Shown here piece by piece: positions 61,333-64,000 of a DNA stretch of 64,000 nucleotides. The stretch is from Bradyrhizobium sp. CB2312. Lineage in GTDB: Bacteria > Pseudomonadota > Alphaproteobacteria > Rhizobiales > Xanthobacteraceae. Numbering within the stretch: position 1 is the first letter of the stretch; the number at the start of each line of letters is the position of its first letter. The stretch spans positions 1,509,501-1,573,500 of the forward strand of contig NZ_CP121668.1 of NCBI RefSeq assembly GCF_029714425.1, given 5' to 3'. The position numbers and the translations under genes were made by a program. The notes under the pieces were generated by a model that did no database searches, was not told the DNA's origin, and saw only the letters and a program-made list of their open reading frames with translations.

Positions 61333-61476
61333 GCGATAATCACGAGAACGACGACCCCAGCGGTGGTCGCGCTGGGATCGTCTGGAGGTTTTCATGGAGG
61401 GCATCGAGCTCTGCGTCTCCATGGCGAAGTTGATAGCGCAAGCCGGCTTTATTGGCGAATAGAACCCGTCAAAGCA

Positions 61477-61950
61477 TCAGCACAAGGCGAGCGCATTGAC
61501 CGCGCGCGTGGCGGCAGCCTCCGCCCCGGAGGGAACGAACTGGCACATGATGGCCTCAAGCTCGCCAGGCTGCTTGCGTCGCGCAACCGCCAGCAGCCGC
61601 ATCAACTCTGCCTCGTCCTGCGAGAGGCGCCGGCACGACGGCGGCATGAAGCACAATTCGCAGGGCCGGCCGCTGCGCAGAATCCTGACCAGCGCGGCCG
61701 CCCGCGCCACCAGCAGCGGGCTGTCGGCGATGTCAGGCGCCTCGTCGGCATAGCGATACGCCGCCTCCCAGCAATCGGACGCGCCGGTCGCATAGGCCGC
61801 CCCGATGAAGCGGAACAGCGACAGCGCGATGCGGCAAAACTGATCGTAGCTTTCGACGCTTCGCGGCGTCGCATGCACAGCCTGAAGCGCACAGCGCGGC
61901 GACTGGCCGGCTTCCGGGATCGGCACGGAACCGCACGCATCCTGCATCAT
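61477..61950 (-). CDS. Cys-containing unknown protein, downstream of a coupled gene
   Basis: A 157-residue protein with seven Cys (MMQDACGSVP, SPRCALQ, QFCRIAL, DCWEAAY, RPCELCFMPPSCRRL, IMCQF, ALALC), including a C-x2-C-x5-C cluster. It is mostly helical with no export signal. A TTG at 61965 would overlap the upstream stop as TTGA; ATG 61950 is the conservative start. Together with 61962-62462 it forms a two-gene unit. I recognise no family. Confidence 0.55.
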   Translation of the reverse strand: MMQDACGSVPIPEAGQSPRCALQAVHATPRSVESYDQFCRIALSLFRFIGAAYATGASDCWEAAYRYADEAPDIADSPLLVARAAALVRILRSGRPCELCFMPPSCRRLSQDEAELMRLLAVARRKQPGELEAIMCQFVPSGAEAAATRAVNALALC

Positions 61951-61961
61951 GAACGATCTCG

Positions 61962-62462
61962 TCAATGCAGCGTGGGGCTTCCGACCAGCCAGGTCTTCAT
62001 CGCCATCGTCCGATCATGATCGAAGGATCGAACATGTCGGTCGGGCAGGATCAGGCCGGCCATGCGGAAGATCGTTGCGAGCCCCCGCACGGGCGCGAGC
62101 GCCCAATCCGCACCCACCGGCGGCAGCCAGGATTCGAATTGCTCACGCGCGATGTCGATGCGTTCCTGCTGCGCGGCGGCGATGGCGTGCAAAATTCCGT
62201 GCTCGCTTTCGCTCATGCGCGGACAAGTGGGGCAGTGCACCTCGATCGCCGTATGGGCGGTGCAGGCAAAGATCTCGATGATGGACTCCAGAGAGGGCAC
62301 GGCATCGCCGACGCGGAAATGATCGTACACCTGCTGGATGTCGGCCGCGGTCGGCACGGCACTGCCGCTGCGCGCCTTTGCCCGAAATCCCCAGATGAAC
62401 AGCCGCTCCGCCGCGCACAGCGCGGGAAGGTCGAGGGACCTGCGATATGTCGATTGATGCAT
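61962..62462 (-). CDS. Unknown protein with CPTC motif
   Basis: A 166-residue soluble protein. LCAAERLFIWGFRAKARSGSAVPTAADIQQVYDHF is followed by FACTAHTAIEVHCPTCPRMSESEHGILHAIAAAQQERIDIAREQFESWLPP and a C-terminal RGLATIFRMAGLILPDRHVRSFD. The HCPTCP motif may bind zinc or an iron-sulfur centre. The stop overlaps the TTG start of the next gene. No family was recognised; the pair may act together. Confidence 0.6.
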   Translation of the reverse strand: MHQSTYRRSLDLPALCAAERLFIWGFRAKARSGSAVPTAADIQQVYDHFRVGDAVPSLESIIEIFACTAHTAIEVHCPTCPRMSESEHGILHAIAAAQQERIDIAREQFESWLPPVGADWALAPVRGLATIFRMAGLILPDRHVRSFDHDRTMAMKTWLVGSPTLH

Positions 62463-62582
62463 TGAGCCTCCGGCCCTTGGCGTGCGCGCATGCCGTAGTA
62501 TGCGCTGACGATCTGTGCCGATGGTTCGGTCAGGGCCGTCTGCAAGTCAACGCGTGGAGGGGCGATATCGAAATGTTCTAGA

Positions 62583-62819
62583 TTGGAAGAGCTTGCATCT
62601 CGAACGCGGCTGACGGGAACCCGAATGCAGGCGATCGCGCACAGCGTGCAGGAGGACACCAACCAGGTCTCGCAAAACATCTCCGGCGTCACCGATGCGA
62701 CGGCGGAGACCGGCCAGGCGGCGGGCCTCGTGCTGCAATCGAGCGGAAGGCTGACCCAGAAGCTGCAGTCGCTGGAGAACGAGGTCAGCGCCTTCGTGGC
62801 GGGCGTGCGAGCGGCCTGA
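62583..62819 (+). pseudogene. Fragment of a methyl-accepting chemotaxis protein
   Basis: A 78-codon frame whose sequence (RMQAIAHSVQEDTNQVSQNISGVTDATAETGQAAGLVLQSSGRLTQKLQSLENEVSAFVAGVRAA) is the C-terminal end of a chemoreceptor or methyl-accepting signalling domain: heptad-rich, with ISGV near the methylation helix and the usual VxxFxxxVRAA end. No receptor, HAMP or signalling tip precedes it. It opens with TTG and an internal ATG. It is probably the remnant of a deleted gene, although a small coiled-coil peptide could still be made. Confidence 0.7.
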
Positions 62820-63011
62820 TACGGCGCCGACAGCGTCTGCCGTGGTGCGGATAATTCGCCGCGTCGCGGCGCATGCGGGCCATTGATATTCCGGCCTGCG
62901 GGACCGGTCATCGCGACCGGCTTTCCCGCCCTTGACGGCTGCGGCTAAAGTGAAGAAGCAGGATCATCGAACCTGCCGACCCGCGGCCCGCGCGGGCATG
63001 GAGATCGCCGC

Positions 63012-64000
<989 letters not shown>

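Overview
The window looks like chromosome of a Bradyrhizobium-type alphaproteobacterium (family Nitrobacteraceae). The reasons are high GC with GC-rich third codon positions, a zinc-less rhizobial-type DnaG, a carA-yqeY-dnaG-rpoD order, a dimeric chlorite dismutase resembling the Nitrobacter enzyme as I remember it, and several families of GC-rich intergenic palindromic repeats. I see no transposase, integrase, phage gene or CRISPR array. This is core genome interleaved with small accessory genes. The species call is inference; no search was run.

Layout. 1-6.5 kb: a secreted DUF900 alpha/beta hydrolase, a TenA-like protein, an AEC permease, a small secreted Cys protein, an orphan ParA ATPase and two paralogous 48-residue membrane proteins. 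6.5-11.2 kb: a DapA-like aldolase, a gene-poor stretch with three terminator hairpins and a probable small RNA, a LysR regulator directly after trxB, an Lrp/AsnC regulator and greA. 11.4-21 kb: carB and carA, separated by an MFS exporter with a divergent ArsR-type regulator, an abnormal tRNA-Cys-like gene, a methyltransferase, Dps and a cupin; yqeY diverges from carA.

21-37 kb is accessory: epoxide hydrolase, acyl-CoA synthetase-MarR-SnoaL, a frameshifted membrane gene, a hybrid histidine kinase, a DUF2189 protein, an ArsR-AHSA1-AHSA1 operon, an LVIVD-repeat secreted protein with a partner, a LysE exporter, DUF3592, N-formylglutamate amidohydrolase, gamma-glutamylcyclotransferase and chlorite dismutase. 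It separates yqeY from dnaG-rpoD (37.2-41.8 kb).

42-51 kb holds envelope and signalling genes: an OmpA-type protein, an MltB-type transglycosylase, an amidase, a short-chain dehydrogenase, a single-domain response regulator, a second LysE exporter, a 22-residue Lys/Ala peptide gene and a diguanylate cyclase. 51.5-54.2 kb: rpoH, rluD (its start codon overlaps that of a divergent membrane gene) and tRNA-Glu(CTC). 54.4-64 kb: CBS pair protein, YbaK-type deacylase, a second DUF900 hydrolase, a UPF0158-type protein, an amidohydrolase directly followed by a CobW GTPase, a tautomerase divergent from a TetR regulator with twin operators, two overlapping unknown genes, a chemoreceptor fragment, and the start of a biotin carboxylase cut by the window edge.

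The most interesting signals are regulatory and small-scale: apparently leaderless regulator genes with operators inside their promoters, a hairpin hiding a Shine-Dalgarno sequence, overlapping divergent start codons, unreported mini-proteins, a deviant tRNA-Cys abutting a 64-bp palindrome, and a repeat whose end supplies stop codons. I did not find a convincing wholly new multigene system.
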